A DNA stretch of 64,000 nt from assembly GCA_037501455.1 (NCBI GenBank), contig CM074856.1, positions 17,071,001 to 17,135,000 on the forward strand, written 5' to 3'. The first letter of the stretch is position 1, and each line of letters opens with the position of its first letter. This document shows positions 19,197 to 31,495 of this stretch, piece by piece. Source of the DNA: Lantana camara (taxonomy: Eukaryota > Streptophyta > Magnoliopsida > Lamiales > Verbenaceae). The notes under the pieces are model-generated. The model had not been told where the DNA came from. It saw only the letters and a program-made list of their open reading frames with translations, and searched no databases. The position numbers and the translations under genes were made by a program.

Positions 19197-21133
19197 TGTT
19201 GGAAAATACGAATCAGAAAGCAGCGGAATTTAAAAATTTTTTCCAACAAAAGGACCTTGAACTCGCAATCGTGTAACCAAATTCGTAAAGACAGAAAACT
19301 TACTTTTCTTTTGTTCTTTCTTGAAGCGTTTCAAGCCACCCAAGAACGCTCTTCTCGCGGCTTGATCCCCTCTCCTTGGTAAAGCTCGAATCTTCAAACT
19401 TCTAACTTGAAGTCTCTAGAGAAAGTCCACCAACTTGATCACAATCTAACTAGTAAGGATGCTAGTTCTCTAGTTAGTGTTTAGGCTTAACCTAGCGTTT
19501 AATTTAATCTTGGAGAAGGGAAGGTGTTCAACACATGAACCAAGAATTGTCTATTAGCTCCATAAGGAGCTCGAGCTCCCCTATTTATAGAGAGGGGAGT
19601 GCCGAAATTCCTAGTCCTTTATGGGCTAGGATTTTGGTCCCTCTCTCCTATTACTTGATCATCAAGTATTTTCCAACTTTGACTTTGAATTCTAATTCAA
19701 GTCAACTTTTAAGAGAGCTAAAAATATCCAAACTATTTTTGGATAATTTTATACTTTATTTATTATAAAATAAATAACTTATTTTTATCTAATTAATTAA
19801 TTCGTAATTAATTAACTAGATTATTTTCTCCAAAATTAGACTTTCTTTTTAATTCAAAATTAAACCAAAGTCTATTAAATAATTAACTAATTAATTATTT
19901 AATATATATACAATATATATATATATACACACGTGTCACAGTGACACGTGTCACTCACGTGAGCCACACGTGTGACTTCACACGTGTGGAACCCTCTTGG
20001 CCCGATAACTCGTTTAATCATTTTAAAGCCTCAACTCATGTAACCAAGTTGTTGTGTGTGACCCTCTAGGTTCTCAATTCAATTAGCAGTGACCCTAATT
20101 AATTAATTCACTAATTAATTAATCAGTCCACAGATTAAACGACCATAGTCTAGCAACAGGTGTTTAACCCCTAGCTGAATTGGAATGTTCGGATTCGACA
20201 GAACGTTTAAGTCATTAATTCATGTGAGATACAATCCTCCTACTTAGTATCTCTCAACCAAGATCTAGGGCAAGGGAATAATCAGAACCCTAATAATCCG
20301 GTCTTAAAGCTAAGTGCATTTCATATCCATTTGATCTCAATCCAAGAAACCCTTTTCTTGATGTCTTGATCCACTGCCTTGGCCAAGGACTCCATATGGC
20401 ATATGAATGACTTACACAATAAGAGATCACCTTGCAAATGCAAGTGTAGGTCCTTTCTTGATTCTCATTCACTTTCATGAATCACTTGTGCAGCCCCAGC
20501 ATAAGCCTTGAATCAGTTATCTAAGGCGACACCCTTTAAAGCTTATACCTAAGACTACAGAGTTAACTCATAAAGTGACAAGGAACCTCAAGTCTAAGGA
20601 TCAATTAATCACATCAATGACTCGTGAGATATTTCCTAATCTGGAAGTTTCCATTTCCTGAAATAGAAACTTCCTTTCCCATTTAGGAATGTTCTCACAC
20701 GGGGCACCTCAGTGAACTTACTTATTAAAGTAAGCACCCTCATGTATCACGCACGTATCAACTATACACTTTGCACCTCCATGAAACAAGGTGGTCCTTC
20801 TTAAGGGCGTGATCCCACAAGCAAGCCTTAGAGGAGTCAGGTTGACACTCCCACTGTCTGTAGGACTCATCGGCTTGGAGTATTTTACTAATCATGACTT
20901 ATGTGATATAGGGCTCGTTTCATGAACCATTTCACCTAAATGGTAGAGTCCTAAAGTCATCAGGATTAGGGGAGTTCTCATACATGCACAGCTAAAGTAA
21001 ACGCATTCCAAACAAGAGCATATAAAGAAGTGTTGCCTCAATTCGTTATTTCATTCAAAGATTGTCTGTGATTACAATAAGGAAAAGCACAAAGCGGATA
21101 TACAATCGGCTTTCTAGGGCACTATTCCTAACA
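19197..21133 (-). mobile_element. Copia solo LTR (1937 bp), duplication ATAGA
   Basis: In plus view it runs TGTTGGAAAA...TTCCTAACA, with perfect ATAGA repeats at 19192-19196 and 21134-21138. It reads on the minus strand: a TATA box CTATAAATAG lies at 19581-19590, just beyond the palindrome GGAGCTCGAGCTCC (19567-19580), and the related LTR at 54181 has a primer-binding site on the matching side. Its U3 carries five CACGTG motifs within 19930-19986. Relatives are at 62376-64000 and 54181-55850. No internal domain. Confidence 0.92.
19930..19986 (-). promoter_or_regulatory. Cluster of five CACGTG motifs in the LTR promoter
   Basis: Five G-box cores (CACGTG) occur in 57 bp, some arranged as the larger palindrome gacacgtgtc, about 340 bp upstream of the LTR's TATA box on the minus strand. 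The relative at 63110-63167 keeps four. G-boxes are bound by plant bZIP and bHLH factors (ABA, light and stress responses). That this LTR responds to such signals is inference. Confidence 0.6.
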
Positions 21134-21389
21134 ATAGACGCCCAAAAATGCTCATGAATGCAATGGATGCAAATGAAATACATACACATACCATTTAAGA
21201 TATATGAATTCATAACTCGGAAAACTAGTATCAAATGAAGCCATAAACTCAATACAATGCATATAACACATAATATAACAAGCTAAAAAAGTATAGAAAT
21301 CACTTAGGGGTTGGATAGACCAAACGAAGCAAGAAAGAAGCAAAGAAACCACACTAGCAGAAAGAAGCCTCGAATGACCGTTCTAAAAA

Positions 21390-22201
21390 ACAAGCACAAT
21401 TTTCACGAATTTCTCGATCTAGAATAATTTTGCATTTTACTCCTCTGTACAGATATCCATGAAAAATAAATCAATACTACTATCATTTATTTTTCACTTC
21501 AAATCTGAAATTCTTGATTTGCCTTAAGTTCAAATTCCCTGTATGTGAAACACATTCAACATACAACTTCGGTGACGCACACACGAAGTACTTTGGCCAA
21601 AGTTTTATTTGAGCTTTTGCAAATCTATTTCAGGGATATCTTTAACCTTCCAGCAAGGCTACAGATTCCTCGATCAATATTTCTCTTTAGCATATTTCAT
21701 GCAATCACCGAACGTACAAAGTATTTTGGCCACCTGTTATCGAGACCTCACTTCTGAGTACATCACAGTGATTAACACTACATGCCTAAAGTAAAAACAC
21801 TATCAGGATTAAGAGTCTAATGCTTCCGAGATTTTGTTCATTTTAGATAGCAGTATAAAATGAACAATCTCAGTGGTCCAGTTCGATGTTTCCAATCTCA
21901 TTGAAAATCATCAATATGTTATAATTGGAAACTCCATTTCCCTATGACGAAAGACTAATCATCTTATATAACACATTATAGTCTTGATAAGAACAATTTC
22001 TTATCATACTGACTAGAACTTTAATGACACGTGATTTCTGGTATTTAAAGTCTTTTCCTATGAAACACATTTCATATAAAAATACCATCACACGTCATTA
22101 ATTATTAAATTTGTAAAATACTCATAACTTACAATAATTTCAGTTTTATTAATCCAAAATATTTACAATATAATTGGATTTTTAGGGCATTTATCCCAAC
22201 A
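21390..22201 (-). mobile_element. Copia LTR 5' fragment
   Basis: On the minus strand it starts TGTTGGGATAAATGCCC at 22201 and matches, for about 800 bp, the 3' LTR of the copia element at 48136-48935 (shared 'gacgtgtgatgg', 'atggatatctgtacagaggag' and 'tctagatcgagaaattcgtg'). The rest of the LTR is missing. On the right it abuts a truncated gypsy LTR directly, so the junction at 22201/22202 is a rearrangement or truncation and not a simple insertion. Confidence 0.8.
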
Positions 22202-24818
22202 CTTCTTCCTCTGGGTGGTGGATGGGTTAGCAAGACCCAACCACCTCAATCATTGACCAAAGGGGTGTCATGAGTTCCCCAAAGGCGCTCAACCCACTTC
22301 CCTCGCTAATCTCCTAGTAAGTTCCGGAATCTGTAATTTGGTTGGGACTAGCCCATAGGATCACCGTCAGCCCTTGCCTCTCCGGATCGCCATATGTACC
22401 AAGCCCCGGGCCCCCATATGTGCAATCAATCAATACTCGCCAAAACATTAGGTAAGGTATTCATAAAAGAAAAAGGGGTTATAACAATCAAAATAATAGA
22501 CTCCTTGAAAACGACTCAATATAAATATATACTTACTTTGGCTTAAAGCATACACATTGAGGGATATTGGTCATTATTTAGCTAGTAGAAGAGAAACCCA
22601 CCTGTTACACATTACCGACAATACCAAGAAGAAAAGAGGGTTGAGGAACACCTATGAACCCGGTATCTGGAGCAAACTGTTCAAAGATAACATTATGTGG
22701 TCGTGAGACTCAAGACTCCCAATGAACCATATAAGACGCACGACAATGCAATGAATGTGATATGGTATGCATAAGAGAATAAATCATGTCATGAAGATGT
22801 ATTAAGGCACATAGTCAACCACTTCATTCTTTCTTGGAGCGTTCATAATCATTCAAGTTCATATCTCCCATGTATCATATCAAATCGATCCATAAATTCC
22901 GAACAATGATCATAACGCATATTTCAACAAGTACACACTTCATATGAATCATAAAATAAGGATAAAGTAGGCAATTAGGGTTCACCCTCCAAGCATCAAG
23001 GCATTCATGCGCATTAATGAGCAATAAAGGCATGTGAATTCATATCTTGCACATAACACGCCAAACGAATCCATAAATTTCAGAAAATGACCAAAACACA
23101 TCATATAACATGTTAGGGTCATAATTAGGGTGGGAAATTACAAGAAAAACGGAAAAGAAGCATAGGAAGAAACTCCGAACAAGATCTTGTAAAATCTGAC
23201 TGTTTTCCACAATGCGCAAGCCGCCATGAAATGAGGATATCTGAAGTTTGAGAAGTCCAAATTGGATTTTGTTTATTGGAGATGAAACTAGAAAAATAGG
23301 TCTTTAAAATGGTATGAAACCCGAATGGTGGTTCAAAGCGAGGTGAAAATGGCGTAGGTTTGAAGTTGGACAAATGCAGAAATTCGGTGAAGTGGCGACA
23401 CAATTTTCAAATGATCATATCTCACAAACCACAAAGAATTTTAAGGTGATTCTAATTTTAGGATTTTCTAGACTTCAAGAGGTTTTCGTGGGTTTAAAAA
23501 TCAGGTCAATTGGAGTTGTTTAGAATAGGTAAAGGGTCTCTACCAGGTAACCGGCATTACCCAGTTTGTTCAGGAAGGCAGTAACGGGCGTTAATGGCAA
23601 CAACGACTTTCTTCTTCCGAAATTGGTCCTGTTCACCCCTGCATCCCTTCTCAAAACATAGCAGCAACAACTACCACACATTGAGGAAACATAAATCTTC
23701 AAACCACAGCAAATTAAGCTCAAAATGCACACCAAACCGAGCCACCAATCATGCATATGTTGAGAGGCAAAAGAATGAGATCCAACTCTTACATTCACTC
23801 AAGGTCCAACAATGGAAACTTCATGATATCTTAACCAACACTCAAAATAAGATCAAAGAATCATATATGGGTGTCTTAGGATCATATATCATTCTTCATA
23901 CTAAAATAATTCTCAAGATCTCAAGCAAGAATCATCAAAATTTCACAAACCCTTACTATTCATTCAATATATCAAACCTAACTCAAATCATGGTGAAACT
24001 ATACAAAATTGGACTTAAAAGAACAACAAGGAGATAAACAACATAAACATAAGCTTACCCTTCAAATTGGAGAAGAAATGGGTGTGACATGAGCTCAATC
24101 TCTCACTTGGGGAATAGTTTTCTTTTTCCTCTTCTTTTGTCTTCCCTTTCTCTTTCTTTCTTCTTCTTTTGGCTGAAAATATCTTGTTTTGGGGGGTGGG
24201 ATTTCGTGTGAGGCCTGATAGGTAGAGAGAGAGAGAGAGTACAAGTGGTGTTAGGGTCAATGGGTAGGTCATAGGTGTGTTAATTTAGGTCCGTAGCTTA
24301 GGTATAGTCATGAATGGTCATTTTAGACGTGCGTTGCTCATTTCGGTTAAAATTCGGGGATCCAAATAGTCTTAGAAAAATATGAAGCTTGACCCATTGT
24401 CTCCGAATCGTTGATATGATCCCAATGGAGGTGACAGAACTCGATTCCGAGTTCCCGAGCTCAAGATATGTCGTCCGGAACACAAGGTACGCTAAATACT
24501 CTTTATCTCCCTTTTCGGTTCCGATCATACAACGAACACAAAACGGAAACATACAAGAATGAAATCATGCAACAAGTAAATAAACATGATCAAAAGGCAC
24601 ATAATTCACTCATGCTAATTTTCCACGAAAAATAGAAATCAAATCAAATAGAAACGATATTCAAACATAAACACACATACACAAACGTCTCAAGAATTCA
24701 CAATCAAATAATAAAATTAATAAAAGAAATAATAATGAAGCATATATAATTAATTAAATTGTGCACATTAGTAAACACATACGTCATATTTAAACCCTTA
24801 AAAAATTGGGGCGTTACA
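22202..24818 (-). mobile_element. LARD-like gypsy LTR A (5'-incomplete in plus view)
   Basis: Matches LTR C from about 28918 to its end and terminates, like C and E, in GGGGCGTTACA. About 850 bp of the other end is missing. On the minus strand it is the 3' LTR of the internal domain at 24819-28068, because a purine-rich tract (minus AAGGGGGTGAGG, 24820-24831) directly precedes its TGTAACGCCCC start. Open frames inside (for example 23594-24037) are not conserved as proteins. Confidence 0.88.
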
Positions 24819-27800
24819 ACCTCACCCCCTTAAAAATAATCCGTCCTCGGATTCACTATGACTTACTGAAACAGTGAGAGAACCCCGTCCCTCGAAAGCA
24901 ATAGAGAGAGAGAACCCCGTCTCTCATACAACAAGGAGAGAACCCCATCTCTCAAACAACAAAGAGAGAACCCCGTCTCTCAAACAACAAAGCAAGGGAG
25001 TCTCCAATACTCCCGAGCAACACAACCCAAACAATTACATCAAAGTGCAAACATCAAGAAGGAGGCAACAATTATCAATTATAACAGTTAACATCAAATA
25101 AGACACATAAGGCCAAGTAATATATATATAGCAAGAACATAAGTCGTCGACCATACAAAGCGATTATCACTGTAGAAAATCGAGGCGCACGTCATCAAAA
25201 TTATTTGATTTAAATTGCATGTATGCATATGCCATGGATGTTTCTTATACCGTTCACCGTAGCAATGAGGTTGAAGGTTGAAAATTCATAATGCGGTTAG
25301 AGGATCTAATTTGGCTCTTGATTAATTCTTGGAGTTCCCTTTGCTCGTAGTGTTAAGCTTTGGAATCCTCGGCGTTTTGACATTGTAATAACTATCCAAT
25401 CCCCATTCCATAACCAAACTTCATACACGAATTACACTTAACCCTTTCTCGGATGCTTGAATTCATTCTTCCGTTCGAATAGCATCCCCAGCTTACCATG
25501 GAAAACAATTGAAGTGGCGATAGTCCTTCTTGTTTAGATTGTAATATCTCCTAGACATTCCACTTCCACCATCTAATCGCAATAACTCTCTCTCAATCGG
25601 TCACCTATTATATTGATTGGTCCGGTTTCTCTTATTCACTACCCTTCTTATCAATTCCACCTAATCCTTCTCGAACCCCTCATCTTTAAGTTATAAAATA
25701 TGGTAACCAAACATGATCCCTTCTCACCTGAGAGCTTGAATTCGTATAGTTCCAGTAGCAAAACCAGCCATAAAATTTTACATCTACCTTTAGCATCGGT
25801 CATTCTTCACCTCTTCCTATCATTTCAATTCTCGTGCATTCCTTAAACTTATGCCTCCATCTCTTGAAATACTGATTCCTTCCCATTTCATCCGTTATCC
25901 CTCATTACTTTACGATTTCCTTCAATTTAATATCCTTTGAAGCCCTCGTGAAGAAATAACTAACAACTCGGTAAGGTTTGTATGTCATGCTTTATCCGCA
26001 TTCCTTCGGTACCTAGTGATGACTTTTGATATTCTCTCATAGTCACATCATCTTCAATCTCATTATATCAGATGGTTAAATATCCCATAAACCACCTTCT
26101 CATTCTTCCCGTGGTAATCCTCAATTTGAATTTTAATAACTTAACTCTCGCCACGAGGGTTTACTCCTTAAGGCCTCTTTATTCCCTTTTCGATTACCAT
26201 CTTTAAGCTTCCATATCTTCCATGGCTCGTGTCTTGGTTATTCCTACTAGATTATTTCTTTACATCTGGAACTCAATCAATCCTTCTTTTATCAGAATTC
26301 TGGACAAGTAGTTTCCGGTAGGGAGGGTTTTTGATCACCAGAAAACCCAAATCCTTTGTCCTTCAACTTATTACCTAATTCTCTTGATTCCCAAAACACC
26401 ATTCCTTAACCTTGTTCCATCCATACATCCCGAGGTCAACTCTAAACCCCTTTTACTTCCTAAAATTTTCATCTCTATCTCTACTTCATCATCCATAGAT
26501 TCTTCTTCCATTCGGTTTGGTTAAATTCGGATTGTGATAGTAGTTGAAGCATCAAGTGAAAGAGATAACCTAACAAGTAAACACTAAAATAGTGTATGTT
26601 GGGTTATGATGCTAAGTGCATGTAGCGCATATTCTCAATAAAGGGAATGAAACATCAAATCACCAATTATAGCAACAAAACACACAATTCAACAAAGGAA
26701 TATGCAACAACAATTTAACAGTTGTAATATTAAAACACATATAGTAAGAGTTTAAATAATTAATTATAATGTATGATGCACGTGCTATGAATGCATTGAA
26801 CCTGTCATTGTGGTGGTAAGCTTTTAGCTTGGCAACTTATTCTTCATTTCCTTAATTACAACTTGCTTTGAACTAATTGGCCATTTCTTATTTTTCCCAC
26901 GGTCTTCAAATCTCCATAATCTTCTTGTATCCACTTGTACATTCCCATGGCCCGAGATTACGATTTCTTGAACCCAAGGTTTTCTATCTCCCTAGAGTTC
27001 GGTATCTCGATTTACTCCCAAGTATCGATCTCCAAAGGTTATCTGAATCTTCACTTTGATGTTTACTCGGTTCAAAGTTCTCTTGACTTGTCCTTTATTA
27101 GTTCCAATCGGTGGACTGCGCTCGCCTTCCAATTGCTTACTCTTGGCTTCACAATCTCCCCCAAAAGCTCTTTGTCTTTCTTTATCCGTTCCATTTGTTA
27201 CTCCATATCCTTTTGTGGCTTGTCTTTCTTTAACTTCTCCACATTCGACTCTTACCTTGTCCGGAATCCCTAGTATCCCAAATCACCACCTACCTTCCTT
27301 ATTCCCCGGACTTAATTCCTAAGGACTTAGTTTATCCGAAAGATCTTCCTTGACAATTGGTATTACTCACCATTCATTAATCCTATCATTCTTCGAACTC
27401 GATTTCAAATGACTTGATTTACTTGGAAGCTCATCCTTGATGATCTTCGTTGCTCATTTCCCCCTAACCTATTTTACCTTAAGTCCTCTTGGGTATCATC
27501 ACCCCTTCGCCGATCCAAACCTTAAAATAAAATATCGTTGAGGTTTTCCTTTGGTTCTCTCTTGAGTTAAGTAATCCTAAGGCATCCGATTAGTTAACCC
27601 CGGTAATATAGATGTAGGTGTTGCTCTTGTGAATGGTAGACATCGTTCATATAGTACTACCCCTTTGAATGCTCCTCAACCTTAGTAGGACCTATCAATT
27701 ATTCGTACAACTTGGGTTTTTCCATCTCCCATTTCCACCACTCGAATCATAACCCAATTAAGGAAGCCCACGACTTCCGAATTCTTGTATAAACTCCTCG

Positions 27801-28068
27801 GTGCATTCCTTACATCCTCTATGCTTGAAAGTAGAGCTCATGGTGAGTTGTTGTGATCTTAAGGATTGGCTGTGCTTTCATGGTGTAACAATATCCTATA
27901 ATCACAACTCGTCTCAAATATAAATACATGTTAATTAGCACGTGCATATGGCATATAATTAGCACATAAGTCAACAAAATTTAAAATTGAGTCACATGTA
28001 ACAAGTAATTTTCAGCAATTTGTGACATTTAGCGAAGAAAATCAATGCAATGCACATGTTGACAAGGA
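24819..28068 (-). mobile_element. LARD-like non-coding internal domain B
   Basis: About 3.25 kb, nearly identical by eye to 31496-34870. No gag, protease, RT or integrase motif could be read in any frame; the short ORFs are scattered and poorly conserved. This fits a large retrotransposon derivative that depends on proteins from elsewhere. The polypurine tract is at 24820-24831. Compared with domain D it lacks 85 bp beside LTR C, including the primer-binding site, so this unit could not be reverse transcribed by the usual tRNA priming. Confidence 0.82.
24868..25000 (+). repeat. Minisatellite of palindromic ~28-bp units, copy 1
   Basis: About four to five units built on GAGAGAACCCCGTCTCTC plus a spacer such as aaacaacaa. 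Each unit is itself an inverted repeat (GAGA...TCTC). The array lies just inside the polypurine tract. The matching array in domain D (31553-31710) has an altered unit number. Confidence 0.85.
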
Positions 28069-31000
28069 TGTAGCACCCCAAACGGAAGGTGCCACATCCC
28101 CTGCACTATAACCCAAACTCGGTTACGAAATGGGAAGTCCGTACCCGAATCCGAATCATAGCGAACGGGAGACCACTCACACACTATATTAGGCGGGGCT
28201 AAAACTCCGAAACCAAATAAGCAATTAACCAAAATTAAATTCCCATGCGGAAACAAATCATAAGTTCAATTACAACATAAGCAGCAAGTGACGGGTTCAA
28301 CTGACATAAATACCCAGTCCCGAAATTCATACATAAATCATAAATCAAAATTTCACACGGGTTCAACTATTCCTATAAGCCTGTCCCGAATACCACAAAG
28401 TACCATTAATATTTCATACATTCAATGCATAACTCAATCAATTACAATATGCATGTAGTGTGACTCGGACTAGACCAAAAGACGTGACAGACTCAAACTC
28501 CCACCCAGCACTCTAAAACCTGCAAGAACTGAAAACAAAGTCGGGTTCAGTCTATAGGAGACTGGTAGGTATAAAACAGGGCATAATAATATAATGTTAC
28601 AAGAATGTAAACACCCATGCATGCAAGCTATAATCTCGTGCGAGGTTTTTGAAATATTTTCCCAAGTTGGTGAAAATGAAATAAAAGAACACTCTGGATT
28701 ACAACAATCAATATCATTCATTCATGAGCTCAATACGTGAGCCCGACGAGTGGGCGAATTCTCCAACCTCCACCTCGTGTGTGTATTTATTCATTTATTC
28801 GTTCATTAATGATCATACAATCCTTCATCCAGTCACAATCATTCGTTCATTCGTTCGTTTATTCATTCATTCATACATTCATGTATTCATGTATTCATTC
28901 AATCAATACACTTACACCTTCTTCCTCCGGGTGGTGGACGGGTTAGCAAGACCCGACCACCTCAATCATTGACCAAAGGGGTGTCATGAGTTCCCCAAAG
29001 GCGCTCAACCCCCTTCCCTCTCTAATCTCCTAGCGAGTTCCGGAATCTGTAATTTGGTTGGGACTAACACATAGGATCACCATCGACCCTTGTCTCCTCG
29101 GATCGCCATATGTACCAAGCCCCGAGCCCCCATATGTGCAATCAATCAATACTCGCCAAAACATTAGGTAAGGTATTCATAAAAGAAAAAGGGGGTTGTA
29201 ACAATCAAAATCATAGACTCGAAAACGACTCAATATAAATATATACTTACTTTGGCTTAAAGCATACACATTGAGGGATATTGGTCATTATTTAGCTAGT
29301 AGAAGAGAAACCCACCTGTTACACCATACCGACAATACCAAGAAGAAAAGAGGGTTAAGGAACACCTATGAACCCGGCATATGGAGCAAACTGTTCAAAG
29401 ATAACATTATGTGGTCGTGAGACTCAAGACTCCCAATGAACCATATAAGATGCACGACAATGCAATGAATGTGATATGGTATGCATAAGGGAATAAATCA
29501 TGTCATGGAGATGCATTAAGGCACATAGTCAATCACTTCATTCTTTCTTGGAGTGTTCATAATCATTCAAGTTCATATCTCCCATGTATCATATCAAATC
29601 GATCCATAAATTCCGAACAATGAGCATAACGCATATTTCAACAAGTACACACTTCATATGAACTATAAAAGAAGGATAAAGTAGGCAATTAGGGTTCACC
29701 CTCAAAGCATCAAGGCATTCATGCGCATTAATGAGCAATAAAGGCATGTGAATTCATATCTTGCACATAATCCATAAATTTCACAAAATAACCAAAACAC
29801 ACCATATAACATGTTAGGGTCATAATTGGGGTGGGAAATTACAAGAAAAACGGAAAAGAAGCATAGGAAGAAACTCCGAACAAGATCTTGCAAAATCTGA
29901 CAGTTTTCCACAATGCACAAGACGCGTGAAATGAGGATATCTGAATTTTGAGAAGTCTAAATTCGGTTTTGTTTATTGGAGATGAAACTAGACAAATAGA
30001 TCTTTAAAATGGTATGAGACTTGAATCGTGGTTCAAAGCGAGGTGAAAATGGCGTAGGTTTGAAGTTGGACAAATGCAGAAATTCGGTGAAGTGGCGACA
30101 CAATTTTCAAATGATCATATCTCACAAACCACAAATAATTTTAAGATGATTACAATTTTAGGATCTTCTAGACTTCAAGCGGTTTCCGTAGGTTCAAAAA
30201 TCAGGCCAATCGGAGTTGTTTAGCATAGGTAAAGTGTCTCTACCAGGTAACGGCCGTTACCCAGTTTGTGCAGGAAGGCAATAACGGGCGTTAATGGCAA
30301 CAACGGCCTTCTTCTTCCAAAATTGGTCCTGTTCACTCCTGCATCCCTTCTCAAAACATAGCAGCAACAACTACCACTTCAAACCACAGCAAATTAAGCT
30401 CAAAATCCACACCAAACCAAGCCACCAATCATGCATATGTTGAGAGGCAAAATAATGAGATCCAACTCTTACATTCACTCAAGGTCCAACAATGGCAACT
30501 TCATGATATCTTAACCAACACTCAAAATAAGATCAAAGAATCATATATGGGTGTCTTAGGATCATATATCATACTTCATACTAAAAGAATTCTCAAGATC
30601 TCAAGCAAGAATCATCAAAATTTCACAAACCTTACTATTCATTCAATATATCAAACCTAACTCAAATCATGGTGAAATTATACAAAAATGGACTTAAAAG
30701 AACCACAAGGAGATAAAAAACATAAAAATAAGCTTACCCTTCAAACTGGAGAAGAAATGGGTGTGACATGAGCTCAATCTCTCACTTGGGGAATAGTTTT
30801 CTTCTTCCTCTTCTTTTGTCTTCCCTTTCTCTTTCTTTCTTCTTCTTTTGGTTGAAAATATCTTGTTTTGGGGGGTGGAATTTCGTGTGAGGGCTGATAG
30901 GTAGAGAGAGAGAGAGTACAAGTGGTGTTAGGGTCAATGGGTAGGTCATAGGTGTGTTAATTTAGGTTCGTAGCTTAGGTAGAGTCATGAATGGTCATTT

Positions 31001-31495
31001 TAGACTCGAGTTGCTCGTTTCGGTTAAAATTCGGGGATCCAAATAGTATTAGAAAAATATGACACTTGACCCATTATCTCCGAATCATTGATATGATTCC
31101 AATGGAGGTGACAGAACTCGATTCCGAGTTCCCGAGCTCAAGATATGTCGTCCGGAACACAAGGTACGCTAAATGCTCTTTATCTCCCTTTTCGGTTTCG
31201 ATCACACAACGAACACAAAACGCAAACATACAAGAAAGAAATCATGCAACAAGCAAATAAACATGATCAAAAGGCACATAATTCACTCATGCTAATTTTC
31301 CACGAAAAATAGAAATCAAATCAAATAGAAACGATATTCAAACATAAACACACATGCGCAAACGTCTCAAGAATTCACAATCAAATAATAAAATTAATAA
31401 AAGGAATAATAATGAAGCAAATATAATTAATTAAATTGTGCACATTAGTAAACACATACGTCATAGTTAAACCCTTGAAAAACTGGGGCGTTACA
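28069..31495 (-). mobile_element. LARD-like gypsy LTR C (3427 bp), shared by two units
   Basis: In plus view it runs from TGTAGCACCCC to GGGGCGTTACA. The minus strand is the sense strand, judged from the polypurine tract at 31497-31509 next to its start and the primer-binding site beside LTR E. It is the 3' LTR of internal domain D and at the same time occupies the 5' LTR position for domain B. It contains an ATTC/TTCA-rich tract (28780-28910) and a GA microsatellite near 30903-30916. No protein is encoded. Confidence 0.9.
28780..28915 (+). repeat. Imperfect TTCA/ATTC repeat tract in LTR C
   Basis: Many imperfect attc/ttca tetranucleotides in tandem (cgttcattcgttcg..., cattcattcatacattcatg...). 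The equivalent tract in LTR E is at about 41730-41850 with different unit counts. The corresponding part is missing from LTR A. Confidence 0.8.

Larger units (their letters stand above)
17867..21389 (-). mobile_element. Ty3/gypsy LTR fragment, split by a copia solo LTR
   Basis: The pieces 17867-19196 and 21134-21389 form one sequence once the copia LTR at 19197-21133 is removed. The beginning (ggtgggccaccacatcccc) and the 'gcggggctaa...gcggaa' phrases near 17970-18030 resemble the starts of the 3.4-kb LTRs at 28069 and 34871. This is therefore a related but diverged LTR family, probably also on the minus strand. No coding sequence is present; the frame at 18562-18834 is incidental. The right end is cut by a copia LTR fragment at about 21390. 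Confidence 0.6.

Noticed and set aside
24868..25000. CRISPR-like array of palindromic repeats
   Set aside because: Spacers are nearly identical and very short, the units are ordinary minisatellite repeats inside a plant retrotransposon, and no cas genes exist in this eukaryotic context.
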